A DNA stretch of 64,000 nt from Arthrobacter sp. C2 (GTDB lineage: Bacteria; Actinomycetota; Actinomycetes; Actinomycetales; Micrococcaceae), in NCBI GenBank assembly GCA_024207135.1, contig CP042428.1, positions 2,666,001 to 2,730,000 on the forward strand, read 5' to 3'. Under the pieces are notes generated by a model that did no database searches, was not told where the DNA came from, and worked only from the letters and a program-made list of their open reading frames with translations. The first letter of the stretch is position 1, and each line of letters starts with the position of its first letter. Positions 41,404 through 49,363 of this stretch are shown piece after piece. The translations under genes and the position numbers were made by a program.

Positions 41404-43125
41404 ATGAGTACCGTCGCATCACCTCCGAGACCACCACAGCGGATCATGCATCCTCGCTGGCTCGGTGCCCTCCAACCGAACAGGCTCAGCGCTGCCCGCA
41501 GTTTTGTGGCAAAGATGGTGCGTGAGCACTGGGACATCGAGCTGCTGAGCACCGATGTCGATGCATCCGGTAACGGAACCATGACTTACCGGATCAGCAC
41601 CCCCTCAGGGATCATGTCCTTCGTGGGATTCGTGTCCGAACCCCGCTCGGTCAACCGGACCTCCAGGATCATCGGCTCAAGCTGGGACATGCTCGGCAGC
41701 CTCATGGACGGCGCACCGGATCCCGCCAGGATCGAACAGAACCGGCGCGAACTGCCCAAGCTGTACGCAGGCCGGGCACCGGCAGGCACCCTCACCTGGT
41801 TCCGCGCCAACCAAAGCGTGCGCCTCTTCGAACACGTGCGCGAGCGTCTGGCCGCCGGAAGCCAGCCGGACCAGGAACTCGTGGCCGAGGTCGGCTACCT
41901 GATGCGCAACACCGGCCTGGACGGCAACGGCACCTTCGGCACCCGGGACTTCCGGGAGCTCGGCCCCGATCACCCGTTGGCCGCCCCGTACCACGCCCAA
42001 ATGCTCTCCGCCTACCTGATGCGCGAGCTCTCCATTGACCTGGTGCAGCACCTGGCGCGGCTGGATAGCACGGACGCTGCCTCCCTCTCCCCCGTCATCC
42101 GCCGCGGCATCGCGATCGGAAATGGCTCGGCCCTGGGCTTGGTGCTCTTTGCCTTCAATCGTCCCCAGTTGATCGGCACCCTCATCGGCCAATATGAAAA
42201 GGCCCTGGCCCAGGCGCTGGACCTTCCACTCAACGCCGATGACCCGGCCTGGGAACGCCTGGACACCCTGGTCAACCGATCCATCCTCTACCGCCAGCAG
42301 GACGTGGGCCGCTACGTCACACTCCCCGGCGGACCGCAGATCTCCTCCGACCTCCGAGCGGCCAAGCGCCTCATCGATGCCGCAAGAACCAGCGGCTCCC
42401 CACGTCCCCTGCGCGTGCTTGAGGAATCGATGAACGGGATATTCCTCCCCGAAACCATCGAGACCGTCCACGCGATCCTGCTGGAACTGGCTCCGGAGGC
42501 AACCGATTCGTTCCTGCTCTCCGACGCGGTCGACGAGAGCCTGCTAGCCAATGGAGCGCAGAGCATTGACTCGTTGCGAGTCGACATCGAGGAGCACTTC
42601 GGGTGGGCGCTGGATCTCCAGCTCGCCGCAGACCACGAAGCCAACCGGGTTTGGTACAAGTCCAGGGATTCCGAAGAGCCGCGATGCGGCCCGGCGGGCG
42701 AAGTCCCCGCGGGCACCGTTGACCTGTCGTTCGATGTTCCACGCGAGATCCAGCGCCTGCTGGGCCGGATCGACCGGGACGCCGGCCTCGAGACCGTCGG
42801 AGCCCTGCTGGTCGCCGACCCGACGCTCGAGCAGATCGTCGCCCACGTGCAGAACCTCGCGGATCTCCCCTACGCCATTCCGCGCATGGACATCAAGGAC
42901 GACTATCTGGTGCCCGTCCACCTCATCCACCTGCTCAACGGCTTTGCCTTCGGACTGGATAAGACGGTGGACCGCCTCGAGCGCATCCTGCGCGGAGTCA
43001 TCTTCGACGGCGCCCCCTACCGCGATGAGCTCGCCCACCCGGACGCCACGGACTGGTACTGGGCGCCGAACCACGACACCTACGCCCTTCCCGTCATCGA
43101 CGCAGTCCAATGGAGCGACAAATAA
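41404..43125 (+). CDS. Uncharacterised 573-residue protein heading the dipeptidase operon
   Basis: I do not recognise a family. Start chosen at ATG 41404 with AAGGA before it; a TTG at 41380 lacks one. The protein is soluble-looking: no signal peptide, no membrane helices, largely alpha-helical, with segments such as LSAARSFVAKMVREHWDIEL, GTMTYRISTPSGIMSFVGFV, GNGSALGLVLFAFNRPQLIG and MDIKDDYLVPVHLIHLLNGF. No P-loop, Rossmann, metal or nucleophile motif is visible. It overlaps the IclR gene by one base (TAATG) and is first in an operon of dipeptidase and ABC importer, so an enzymatic step on the imported compound is likely. Good candidate for a new enzyme family. Confidence 0.7.
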   Translation: MSTVASPPRPPQRIMHPRWLGALQPNRLSAARSFVAKMVREHWDIELLSTDVDASGNGTMTYRISTPSGIMSFVGFVSEPRSVNRTSRIIGSSWDMLGSLMDGAPDPARIEQNRRELPKLYAGRAPAGTLTWFRANQSVRLFEHVRERLAAGSQPDQELVAEVGYLMRNTGLDGNGTFGTRDFRELGPDHPLAAPYHAQMLSAYLMRELSIDLVQHLARLDSTDAASLSPVIRRGIAIGNGSALGLVLFAFNRPQLIGTLIGQYEKALAQALDLPLNADDPAWERLDTLVNRSILYRQQDVGRYVTLPGGPQISSDLRAAKRLIDAARTSGSPRPLRVLEESMNGIFLPETIETVHAILLELAPEATDSFLLSDAVDESLLANGAQSIDSLRVDIEEHFGWALDLQLAADHEANRVWYKSRDSEEPRCGPAGEVPAGTVDLSFDVPREIQRLLGRIDRDAGLETVGALLVADPTLEQIVAHVQNLADLPYAIPRMDIKDDYLVPVHLIHLLNGFAFGLDKTVDRLERILRGVIFDGAPYRDELAHPDATDWYWAPNHDTYALPVIDAVQWSDK

Positions 43126-43883
43126 TGACCATCGAAAAGACGGCAACAGGCGGGACCAACCTGCTGAGCACCGGGTTGAAAATGCTGCAGGTCATCGACG
43201 CGGTGGCCGACTACAAAAACGGCGTGGGGGTTTCCGAGCTGGCACGGGTGCTCGGTTGGTCGCGCAACGTCACCCACCAATACCTGACCACCGGGGTGGC
43301 TGCGGACTGGCTGGTCCAGGGCGAAAACCAAAAATACTCGGTGGGTTTCCACGCCGCCGTGGTGGCCAGAAACGCCTCCCCGCACGGCCGGATCCGCTCG
43401 TTGCTGCTGGCCGAAATGAACGACCTGGTGCAGATCGTGAACGCGGCGGTGTCCTACGCGGTCCTCGACAAGGAAAGCCCGATCGTCATCGACCGCGTCG
43501 AGCCCGACCGCGCCATCCAGATACGCAGCGGGCTCGAGTCGCGCTTCTCGCTGCGCACCTCGGCCTCCGGGCAGGTGTTCCTCGCCCACGCCCCTGGACT
43601 CATCGAATCCTCCGCGATCGACAGCAACGAGGAGGAACTGCAGCAAATCGTGCACCGCGTCAAGACCCGCGGCGCCTCCCGGGTGCACTCGCGTTGGCTC
43701 GGCGACGAAATCATCGCCGTGGCCAGCCCGGTGTTCCTGCGCGGACATTGCGTTGGTGCGCTCAGCGTCATCATGCCCGCCACGCGCCATGATGCGGACG
43801 CCGTCGAGGCGGCACTTGTCGACCGGGCGGAATCCATCAACCAGCAAATCCTGAACCAACAGAACGGAATGAGCCAGTGGTGA
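43125..43883 (+). CDS. IclR-family regulator, co-transcribed with the operon
   Basis: 252 residues from ATG 43125, which shares a base with the upstream stop and has GGAG ten bases before. Winged helix at about 15-70 (LKMLQVIDAVADY, then VGVSELARVLGWSRNVTHQY), effector domain with IRSGLESRFSLRTSASGQVF and IIAVASPVFL. Being inside the operon rather than divergent suggests autoregulation and control of the promoter at 41300. The effector is probably the transported compound or its hydrolysis product. Confidence 0.88.
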   Translation: MTIEKTATGGTNLLSTGLKMLQVIDAVADYKNGVGVSELARVLGWSRNVTHQYLTTGVAADWLVQGENQKYSVGFHAAVVARNASPHGRIRSLLLAEMNDLVQIVNAAVSYAVLDKESPIVIDRVEPDRAIQIRSGLESRFSLRTSASGQVFLAHAPGLIESSAIDSNEEELQQIVHRVKTRGASRVHSRWLGDEIIAVASPVFLRGHCVGALSVIMPATRHDADAVEAALVDRAESINQQILNQQNGMSQW

Positions 43884-44563
43884 ACCCCATGAACCCGGCC
43901 CAGGACCATCACGACATGGTCGACCTGGATGAAGTCGGCGACGAACCTCTGCTGCTCAAGCGGCGCGAGCTCACGCTCATCAGCGAGCGGGTGTTCCAGC
44001 ACCGGGGAGTGCCCAACGGGGCCTGGGCAGCTGCCCGCAACAACTTCCTCGACGTCGCGGTCTTGCTCAAGGCGGACGCCGTGGCCGGGCTGCTGGAGGT
44101 CGTCAACTGCCCCCAGCCAGTGCACCCCGACGGGCTGGGCGTGGACACGTCCCACGACGGCCACCGGATCGATGCACGCCACCAGCATTCGCTGGTCGCC
44201 GGCGCCCTCGTTGGCAATGCCATGGAGTCCCTGCTATCCCGATCCCGGAGCGTGACGCTTTCGGTGGTCAATGTCTCCAGCCCCCGCTTTCTTGCCGGGG
44301 TCGTGCACCGCCTGGCGCGCCGCGGCGTGGAGGTTCAGATCGTCGAGGGCGAAAACTCGGCGACCTTCCTGGCCCAGGGAGAAATCCGGGACGTCCGGCC
44401 CTCCAGCCACGGCGACCTGGTGCAGGGAATCATGGTCTCCCCGACCCTCTGGTGGCCCATCTACAACGCCTCGACGCTGGCGCTGAGCCACATCACCGAG
44501 ATCTCCCGGTTCCACACCGGCAACACCCCCTCACCCACCCCTCGCCGCCTGGCGATCAAGTAA
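43880..44563 (+). CDS. Uncharacterised 227-residue protein of the dipeptidase operon
   Basis: No confident family. The start is probably GTG 43880 (overlaps the IclR stop as GTGA) or ATG 43889. Features: DEPLLLKRRELTLISERVFQ near the N-terminus, a glycine/alanine-rich central part (LVAGALVGNAMESLL) and a strand-rich C-terminal half (SVTLSVVNVSSPRFLAG, VEVQIVEGENSA). The overall look recalls DUF3726-type proteins that I remember beside dipeptidases and ABC importers, but I cannot verify this. No signal peptide. It is likely a partner or specificity subunit for the 573-residue protein. Confidence 0.6.
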   Translation: MNPMNPAQDHHDMVDLDEVGDEPLLLKRRELTLISERVFQHRGVPNGAWAAARNNFLDVAVLLKADAVAGLLEVVNCPQPVHPDGLGVDTSHDGHRIDARHQHSLVAGALVGNAMESLLSRSRSVTLSVVNVSSPRFLAGVVHRLARRGVEVQIVEGENSATFLAQGEIRDVRPSSHGDLVQGIMVSPTLWWPIYNASTLALSHITEISRFHTGNTPSPTPRRLAIK

Positions 44564-44572
44564 GGAAACGGC

Positions 44573-45532
44573 ATGTACTTGGATAGCTTGATCTGTTCGC
44601 GTCTGGACCGGGCCGGCCTGCAGGACCTGGTCGACGGCGGGGTTCGCTGCGCCACGGTGACCTGCGGGTTCTGGGAAGACGCCACCGAATCCATGGATTC
44701 GCTGGTCAACTGGCACCGGCTCATCGCCGAAAACCCCGACCTGGCCGGGCTCGGCACCTCGCCGGCCGAAATCGAGGCCATTTCCGCCCAGGGCCGCGTG
44801 GCCATCATCCTGGGATTCCAGAACAGCGCATTCCTCCAGGGGCGTCTCGGCTACGTCGAGATGTTCCACAGGATGGGAGTGCGCGTGGCCCAACTGACCT
44901 ACAACATCCAGAACGACATCGGCGGCAGCTGCTACGACCCCGAGGACGCGGGCCTGACCCGGTTCGGCGAGGAGGTCGTGGGGGAAATGAACCGCGTGGG
45001 CATGGTCGTTGACCTCTCCCACGTCGGAAACCGCACCTCCCTCGAGGCGATCCAGGCCTCCACAAAGCCCGTGGCGGTGACGCACGCCAATTGCTCGGAC
45101 CTGGTTGATCACCCCCGCAACAAGCCGGCGCACATCCTGAAGGAACTAGCGGCGCGCGGCGGCATGGTCGGGCTGACGACCTATCACAACATCACCCGGG
45201 GCTACAACGGATCCCCCGACGAGTGGGCCACCATGGTTGCCAGGACCGCCGAGTTGATCGGTGCCGAGAGCATCGGCATCGGCACCGACGACAACCAGGG
45301 CGGGGACGCGTCCTACCTGGCGTGGATGCGCAACGGGCGCTGGAGCTTCCGCACGCAACAGGGCGCAAGCGTCGGCCCGGGACTCGCCACGGGCACCAAG
45401 ACCGAGTGGTACCGGGGGCCCGGTGATTTCCAGGTGTTTGGGCCCGCCCTGCGGCGCGTGGGATTCAGCGACGAGGAAACCGGCAACATCCTTTGGGGAA
45501 ACTGGAACCGCTTCTACAAGGAGGTCATGTGA
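44573..45532 (+). CDS. Membrane dipeptidase family (peptidase M19)
   Basis: 319 residues of renal-dipeptidase type. Metal and substrate residues appear in AIILGFQNSAFL, VRVAQLTYNIQNDIGGSCYD, MVVDLSHVGNRTS (His), VAVTHANCSDL (His) and GIGTDDNQGG (Asp). The usual N-terminal HxD pair is replaced by YLDSLICSRLD, so one metal ligand set is changed, as in a subgroup of bacterial M19 proteins. It would hydrolyse a dipeptide, an N-acyl amino acid or a cyclic amide. It is followed by the ABC importer with a one-base overlap (TGATG), which argues that the enzyme and importer serve the same nutrient. Confidence 0.85.
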   Translation: MYLDSLICSRLDRAGLQDLVDGGVRCATVTCGFWEDATESMDSLVNWHRLIAENPDLAGLGTSPAEIEAISAQGRVAIILGFQNSAFLQGRLGYVEMFHRMGVRVAQLTYNIQNDIGGSCYDPEDAGLTRFGEEVVGEMNRVGMVVDLSHVGNRTSLEAIQASTKPVAVTHANCSDLVDHPRNKPAHILKELAARGGMVGLTTYHNITRGYNGSPDEWATMVARTAELIGAESIGIGTDDNQGGDASYLAWMRNGRWSFRTQQGASVGPGLATGTKTEWYRGPGDFQVFGPALRRVGFSDEETGNILWGNWNRFYKEVM

Positions 45533-46365
45533 TGACTGCAGCACTTTCGGAATTGCCGGCCACCAGGGCCACCAACATCTCCATCCAGTCCGTCACCAAG
45601 CGCTACCACCGCGCGGGCAAGACCATCCACGCGCTGGCGGAGACCTCGCTGGAGTTCGAGGCGGGGAAGTTCGTCTCGCTCATCGGCCCCAGCGGGTGCG
45701 GAAAGTCCACGCTGCTCAAGATCATGGCAGGACTGGAAACCCCCACCTCCGGGCGGGTCGTGATCGACGGCAAGACCCTGACGGGACCGCAGGACGGCGT
45801 CAGCGTCGCCTTCCAGAAACCCACGCTGCTGCCCTGGCGCAGCGTCATGGACAACCTGTTGCTGCCGATCCAGATCTCCGGCAAGCGGATCGACTCCGGG
45901 ATCAAGGACCGCGCCCAGCAGCTGCTCAAGGTCATGGGCCTGGAGGACTTCTCCGGCCACTATCCCCGCGAGCTCTCCGGCGGCATGGAACAGCGTGCCG
46001 CCATCGCCAGGTCCCTGATCTCGCGGCCCAGCCTGCTACTGATGGACGAGCCCTTCGGCGCGCTGGACGAGTTCACCCGGGAGGACCTCAACGACGAGTT
46101 GCTCTCCCTCTGGGCGCGCGAACCCAAGACCCTGGTCTTCGTCACGCACAGCATCTCCGAGGCGGTGTTCCTCTCCGACCAGATCGTGGTCATGAAGGCG
46201 CGTCCCGGCGCCGTCCACGAGGTGATCGACGTGCCGCTGGCACGTCCCCGCCACCGGAATATCCGCAACAGCCAAGAATTCTACGACCTCATCCGCACCG
46301 TGCGGCTCAGCCTCGAAGAGGCCAAGGCCGGCCACGACGTGGAGCCGAATCGGAAGGCATCATGA
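45532..46365 (+). CDS. ABC importer ATPase, nitrate/sulfonate/taurine type
   Basis: 277 residues from ATG 45532 (the dipeptidase's stop overlaps it; AAGGAGG lies ahead). Walker A GPSGCGKST (about 57-65), Q-loop FQKPTLLPWRSV, signature LSGGMEQRAAIARSL, Walker B LLLMDEPFGALD and switch THSISEAVF. The TLLPWR and EFTREDLN segments are typical of the SsuB/TauB/ThiZ subgroup. It energises import with the permease and lipoprotein that follow. Confidence 0.92.
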   Translation: MTAALSELPATRATNISIQSVTKRYHRAGKTIHALAETSLEFEAGKFVSLIGPSGCGKSTLLKIMAGLETPTSGRVVIDGKTLTGPQDGVSVAFQKPTLLPWRSVMDNLLLPIQISGKRIDSGIKDRAQQLLKVMGLEDFSGHYPRELSGGMEQRAAIARSLISRPSLLLMDEPFGALDEFTREDLNDELLSLWAREPKTLVFVTHSISEAVFLSDQIVVMKARPGAVHEVIDVPLARPRHRNIRNSQEFYDLIRTVRLSLEEAKAGHDVEPNRKAS

Positions 46366-47213
46366 GCATCCTCGAGAAGACACCGCAGATCGACAGGCCC
46401 GGAGCCATCACCACGACGGCCGCCGACGAGTTGCCGACCCGGCTGGCGCTCACCCTGAAATCGACATCGTTCCGCGCGGGCGTCATCGCCATTGTCTTGC
46501 TGGTCGGCGGGTTCATCCTCTGGAACGTCGCCACGGACAAGGAATGGGTGTCCCCGCTGGTGGTCGCGCCTCCCGACGAGGTCGGCAAGGCGCTGCAGGA
46601 CATGTTCGCCACCGGGGCGGTATGGAAGAACCTGGGTGCCACCGCCTACGTCACGCTCATCGGGTTCTTCGTGGCGACGGCGGCCGCGCTTCTGGTCAGC
46701 TTCGTCTTCGTCTTCTCGGAGTCGCTGCAGAAGGCCATCTACCCGTTCCTGGTCATCATCCAGACCTTCCCCAAGGTCGCCATCGCCCCGTTGATCATTG
46801 CGTCCTTCGGCTACGGCCTGCTGCCCAAGGTCGTGCTGGCGGCACTCATGGCCTTCTTCCCGGTCCTGGTCAACGCGATGGTCGGCCTGACCAACATCAA
46901 CGTTGACCAACTCAACTTGTTCAAGTCGATGCGGGCCAACACCTGGCAGGTGCTCTTCAAGCTCCGGATCCCCAATGCCATCAGCTACATCCTCCCTGCC
47001 CTGAATACGGCGCTGGTGCTGTCCCTGATCGGCACCATCGTCGCGGAGTTCGTCTCCGCCCGGCAGGGCCTGGGCTTCGCCATCCAGTCGGCGACCCAGA
47101 CCGGCAGCGTCGCCACGACCTATGCGCTGCTGATCGTGCTCGGTGTCTTCGGCGCCATGATCTGGGTCGTCATGGCCATCCTCAACCGCGTTTTCAAGAA
47201 CTACAAGCAGTAG
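46362..47213 (+). CDS. ABC importer permease, SsuC/ThiX-like
   Basis: 283 residues, about six membrane segments (for example AGVIAIVLLVGGFILWNV, YVTLIGFFVATAAALLVSFV, ALVLSLIGTIVAEFV). The cytoplasmic coupling loop (MRANTWQVLFKLRIPNAISYI) is the EAA motif of binding-protein-dependent permeases. It overlaps the ATPase gene by four bases and is followed 13 bases later by its binding protein. One permease gene is enough, forming a homodimer as usual in this subgroup. Confidence 0.92.
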   Translation: MSILEKTPQIDRPGAITTTAADELPTRLALTLKSTSFRAGVIAIVLLVGGFILWNVATDKEWVSPLVVAPPDEVGKALQDMFATGAVWKNLGATAYVTLIGFFVATAAALLVSFVFVFSESLQKAIYPFLVIIQTFPKVAIAPLIIASFGYGLLPKVVLAALMAFFPVLVNAMVGLTNINVDQLNLFKSMRANTWQVLFKLRIPNAISYILPALNTALVLSLIGTIVAEFVSARQGLGFAIQSATQTGSVATTYALLIVLGVFGAMIWVVMAILNRVFKNYKQ

Positions 47214-47226
47214 GAAAGGACCACTC

Positions 47227-48321
47227 ATGAAAATCAAGAATCTCGCAGCGTCCTCGGCAGCGCTCGCCCTGGCCATTGGGCTCACCGGTTGCGCGGGCTC
47301 GTCCTCGGAAGCCGACGGACTGAGCCGTGTCACCTTTGCCGTGGCGGACCAGTCGCTGAGCGCCACCTCTGCCAGCTATGCCACGGTTCCCGGCTCGATG
47401 GGCTACTTCAAGGAGGCAGGCCTCGAGGTGGAGATGCAGCCGGTCGAATCCGCCCTGGCGGCAATCCAGTCGGTTGCCTCCGGCAACTCCTTCTGCACCT
47501 ACGCCTCGACCTACAATGCGCTCTCCGCCATCAAGGACGACCCGAACCTCGTCATCGTCGGAACCACCACCGGCAACATCTTCCGCGTCATCGCCCCCGA
47601 GTCGCTGGGCATCAAGACCTCCGGCGACCTCGCGGGCAAGAGCATCGGAGTTTCCTCACTGACCTCGATTGCCACCGACATCGCCAGCATCGGCATGCGT
47701 TACGACGGCGTGGAGCCCAGCAAGGACCAGTTCCTGTCCGTGGGCTACGGCGCCCAGACGGCGCAGGCCTTCAAGAACAACGACATCCAGGCGTACTCGG
47801 GATTCGACGGCCCCAACATGGTCATCGAATCGCTGCTCGGCGAACCGGTGGTGGACGTGGCGTCCGAGGCCGACTCGATGACCGGGACCTCCTCGCTGGT
47901 GTGCCGGGCGAAGGACGTGGCCGAAAAGCCGGACATGGTCGCAGGGCTGTGGACCGCCTTCTTCAAGGCCTTGGTCTTCTCCCAGGAAAACCCGGAAGCC
48001 GCGGTGAAGATGCACTGGGAAAAGTTCCCCGCCAGCAAGCCAACCCAGGGCGATGAGGCGGCAAACCTGAAAATGGCCACCGGCCAGTTGGCATTGCGCA
48101 TGAAGACCACCGCGCAGGTCGGATCCGCAGGCCGCTACGGCGAGCAGACCGAAAAGGACATGCAGCGCCTGATCGACGACGGGCTTGAGGGCGGAATCCT
48201 CACCGGCTCGGCATCCGATTTCGCGCTGGAGAAGATGTTCAACTACGACCTCGTCGAGAAGTACAACGACTTCGATGCGAAGGCTGTCATCAAGCAGGCC
48301 CGCGAATGGCAGGCCAAGTGA
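47227..48321 (+). CDS. ABC substrate-binding lipoprotein, NMT1/SsuA-like
   Basis: 364 residues. Lipoprotein signal peptide with lipobox LTGC (Cys about 22) in MKIKNLAASSAALALAIGLT. Mature domain of the NMT1/THI5-like type: DQSLSATSASYATVPGSMGY, FKEAGLEVEMQPVES, ALAAIQSVASGNSFCTY, and GLWTAFFKALVFSQENPEAA. Such proteins bind sulfonates, pyrimidine precursors, nitrate or aromatic amides. With the dipeptidase and RidA in the operon, an N-containing acyl or amide compound is plausible. The identity of the ligand is not readable. Confidence 0.9.
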   Translation: MKIKNLAASSAALALAIGLTGCAGSSSEADGLSRVTFAVADQSLSATSASYATVPGSMGYFKEAGLEVEMQPVESALAAIQSVASGNSFCTYASTYNALSAIKDDPNLVIVGTTTGNIFRVIAPESLGIKTSGDLAGKSIGVSSLTSIATDIASIGMRYDGVEPSKDQFLSVGYGAQTAQAFKNNDIQAYSGFDGPNMVIESLLGEPVVDVASEADSMTGTSSLVCRAKDVAEKPDMVAGLWTAFFKALVFSQENPEAAVKMHWEKFPASKPTQGDEAANLKMATGQLALRMKTTAQVGSAGRYGEQTEKDMQRLIDDGLEGGILTGSASDFALEKMFNYDLVEKYNDFDAKAVIKQAREWQAK

Positions 48322-48668
48322 GTTCCGGTGCGCCGGTTCCGCCCATGTTCGCGCGCGTAGGCGAGATCGTGTGGACCGGGGGCCACCTGCCCCGGCTCCC
48401 CGACGGCACCGTCCCGGCCGCCTTCGCGGACCAAGTGAGGCTGGTGCTGGAGAAGATCTCCGCAACCCTTGAGACGGCTGGAACGGGCTTGGACAAGCTA
48501 GTCAAGGTCAACGCCTACCTGTCCGACATCGACAACCTCCCGGAGTTCAACGACATCTACTACGGGTTCTTGGACGGTCACCCGATTCCCCCGCGGACAT
48601 CGGTGGAAGTGACCCGCTTCAGGGATGCGTCGATGCTGGAAATCGAAGTAGTCGCGCATTCCAACTAG
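48306..48668 (+). CDS. RidA/YjgF-family deaminase
   Basis: About 120 residues; start uncertain between ATG 48306 and GTG 48318, the latter overlapping the binding-protein stop (GTGA). RidA features: GEIVWTGGHLPRLPDG, QVRLVLEKISATLETAGTGL, VKVNAYLSDIDNLPEFNDIY, and PPRTSVEVTRFRDASMLEIE with the conserved arginine. It hydrolyses enamine/imine intermediates from amino acids. As last gene of the operon it suggests that a 2-aminoacrylate-like imine is formed during breakdown of the imported compound. Confidence 0.88.
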   Translation: MAGQVSSGAPVPPMFARVGEIVWTGGHLPRLPDGTVPAAFADQVRLVLEKISATLETAGTGLDKLVKVNAYLSDIDNLPEFNDIYYGFLDGHPIPPRTSVEVTRFRDASMLEIEVVAHSN

Positions 48669-48674
48669 CGAATG

Positions 48675-48717
48675 TCGGGGTTGGGACTTGGATCTAACAG
48701 ACAGTTCCCAACCCCGA
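48675..48717. terminator. Rho-independent terminator after RidA
   Basis: TCGGGGTTGGGACT pairs with AGTTCCCAACCCCGA (one bulge) across a 14-base loop and is followed by TTTT. It closes the 41404-48668 operon. The rest of 48718-49012 holds no gene I can support. Confidence 0.85.
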
Positions 48718-49012
48718 TTTTCCGTGTCTCGTCGGACGAGATCCGTCGGCATCGAACAAAGACCGCGAGATAGTCCTTCACATCTTTTGTTTGAAGTGCC
48801 ACATGCCAAAGGGATTCGGCTTACAAGCGGACGTCACTGGTAGTGGGGGATTTTCCAGGCAATACCGGTTGGCGAGCGAGGACCGCGACCTCGCGGGAAA
48901 CGACGGCCGTTGACCTCGGCACCGGGGATGATCCGGCACCCCCATCCGTTGGATAGACATGCGATCATTAATTTCGACCGCATGATTCCGATGATAGAAG
49001 GTGGGAAACGCC

Positions 49013-49201
49013 GTGGCAGGTTTCAGTAAATTCAGCAAGATCCTTAGGGAAGCAGCGAAAAACCCCAAGGTCAGGCAGGCCGGTGGCCAGGTGGTCGACA
49101 AGGCCGCGGTTCTGGCTGGAAAAGCCACCAAGGGCAAGCACCTGGACAAGATCGAACGCGCGCGGGAGGAAGCGCGCAAGCGCTTGGACAAGCGCCCCTA
49201 A
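49013..49201 (+). CDS. Small lysine-rich protein, Rv0909-type antitoxin-like
   Basis: 62 residues from GTG 49013 with AAGGTGG eight bases upstream (GTG 49001 has no spacing for a site). The sequence is a helical, charged repeat-like chain: KNPKVRQAGGQVVDKAAVLA, KATKGKHLDKIERAREEARK. This matches the short antitoxin-like proteins of mycobacteria (Rv0909 type), which resemble a degenerate KxxK-G-KxxDxI pattern. No toxin gene is next to it, so it may be an orphan or a small structural protein. Confidence 0.6.
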   Translation: MAGFSKFSKILREAAKNPKVRQAGGQVVDKAAVLAGKATKGKHLDKIERAREEARKRLDKRP

Positions 49202-49363
49202 ACCTCCGCGAGGGCCATGGTCATGGACAGGCACCGGGGATTCCAGGTTCGCACCTGCATCTGTCCGCGGGGAGCGGATGATGCCTGAATCAATCGCGGT
49301 GGGGTGAGAGCACGGAGTCTCGTGTTTTCGCTCCTTCGCGCTTCTTTTTCAATTCCCGGGTTG

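Noticed and set aside
48498-48809. Minus-strand 103-codon frame antisense to RidA and its terminator
   Set aside because: It crosses the terminator hairpin, has no site and no family resemblance.
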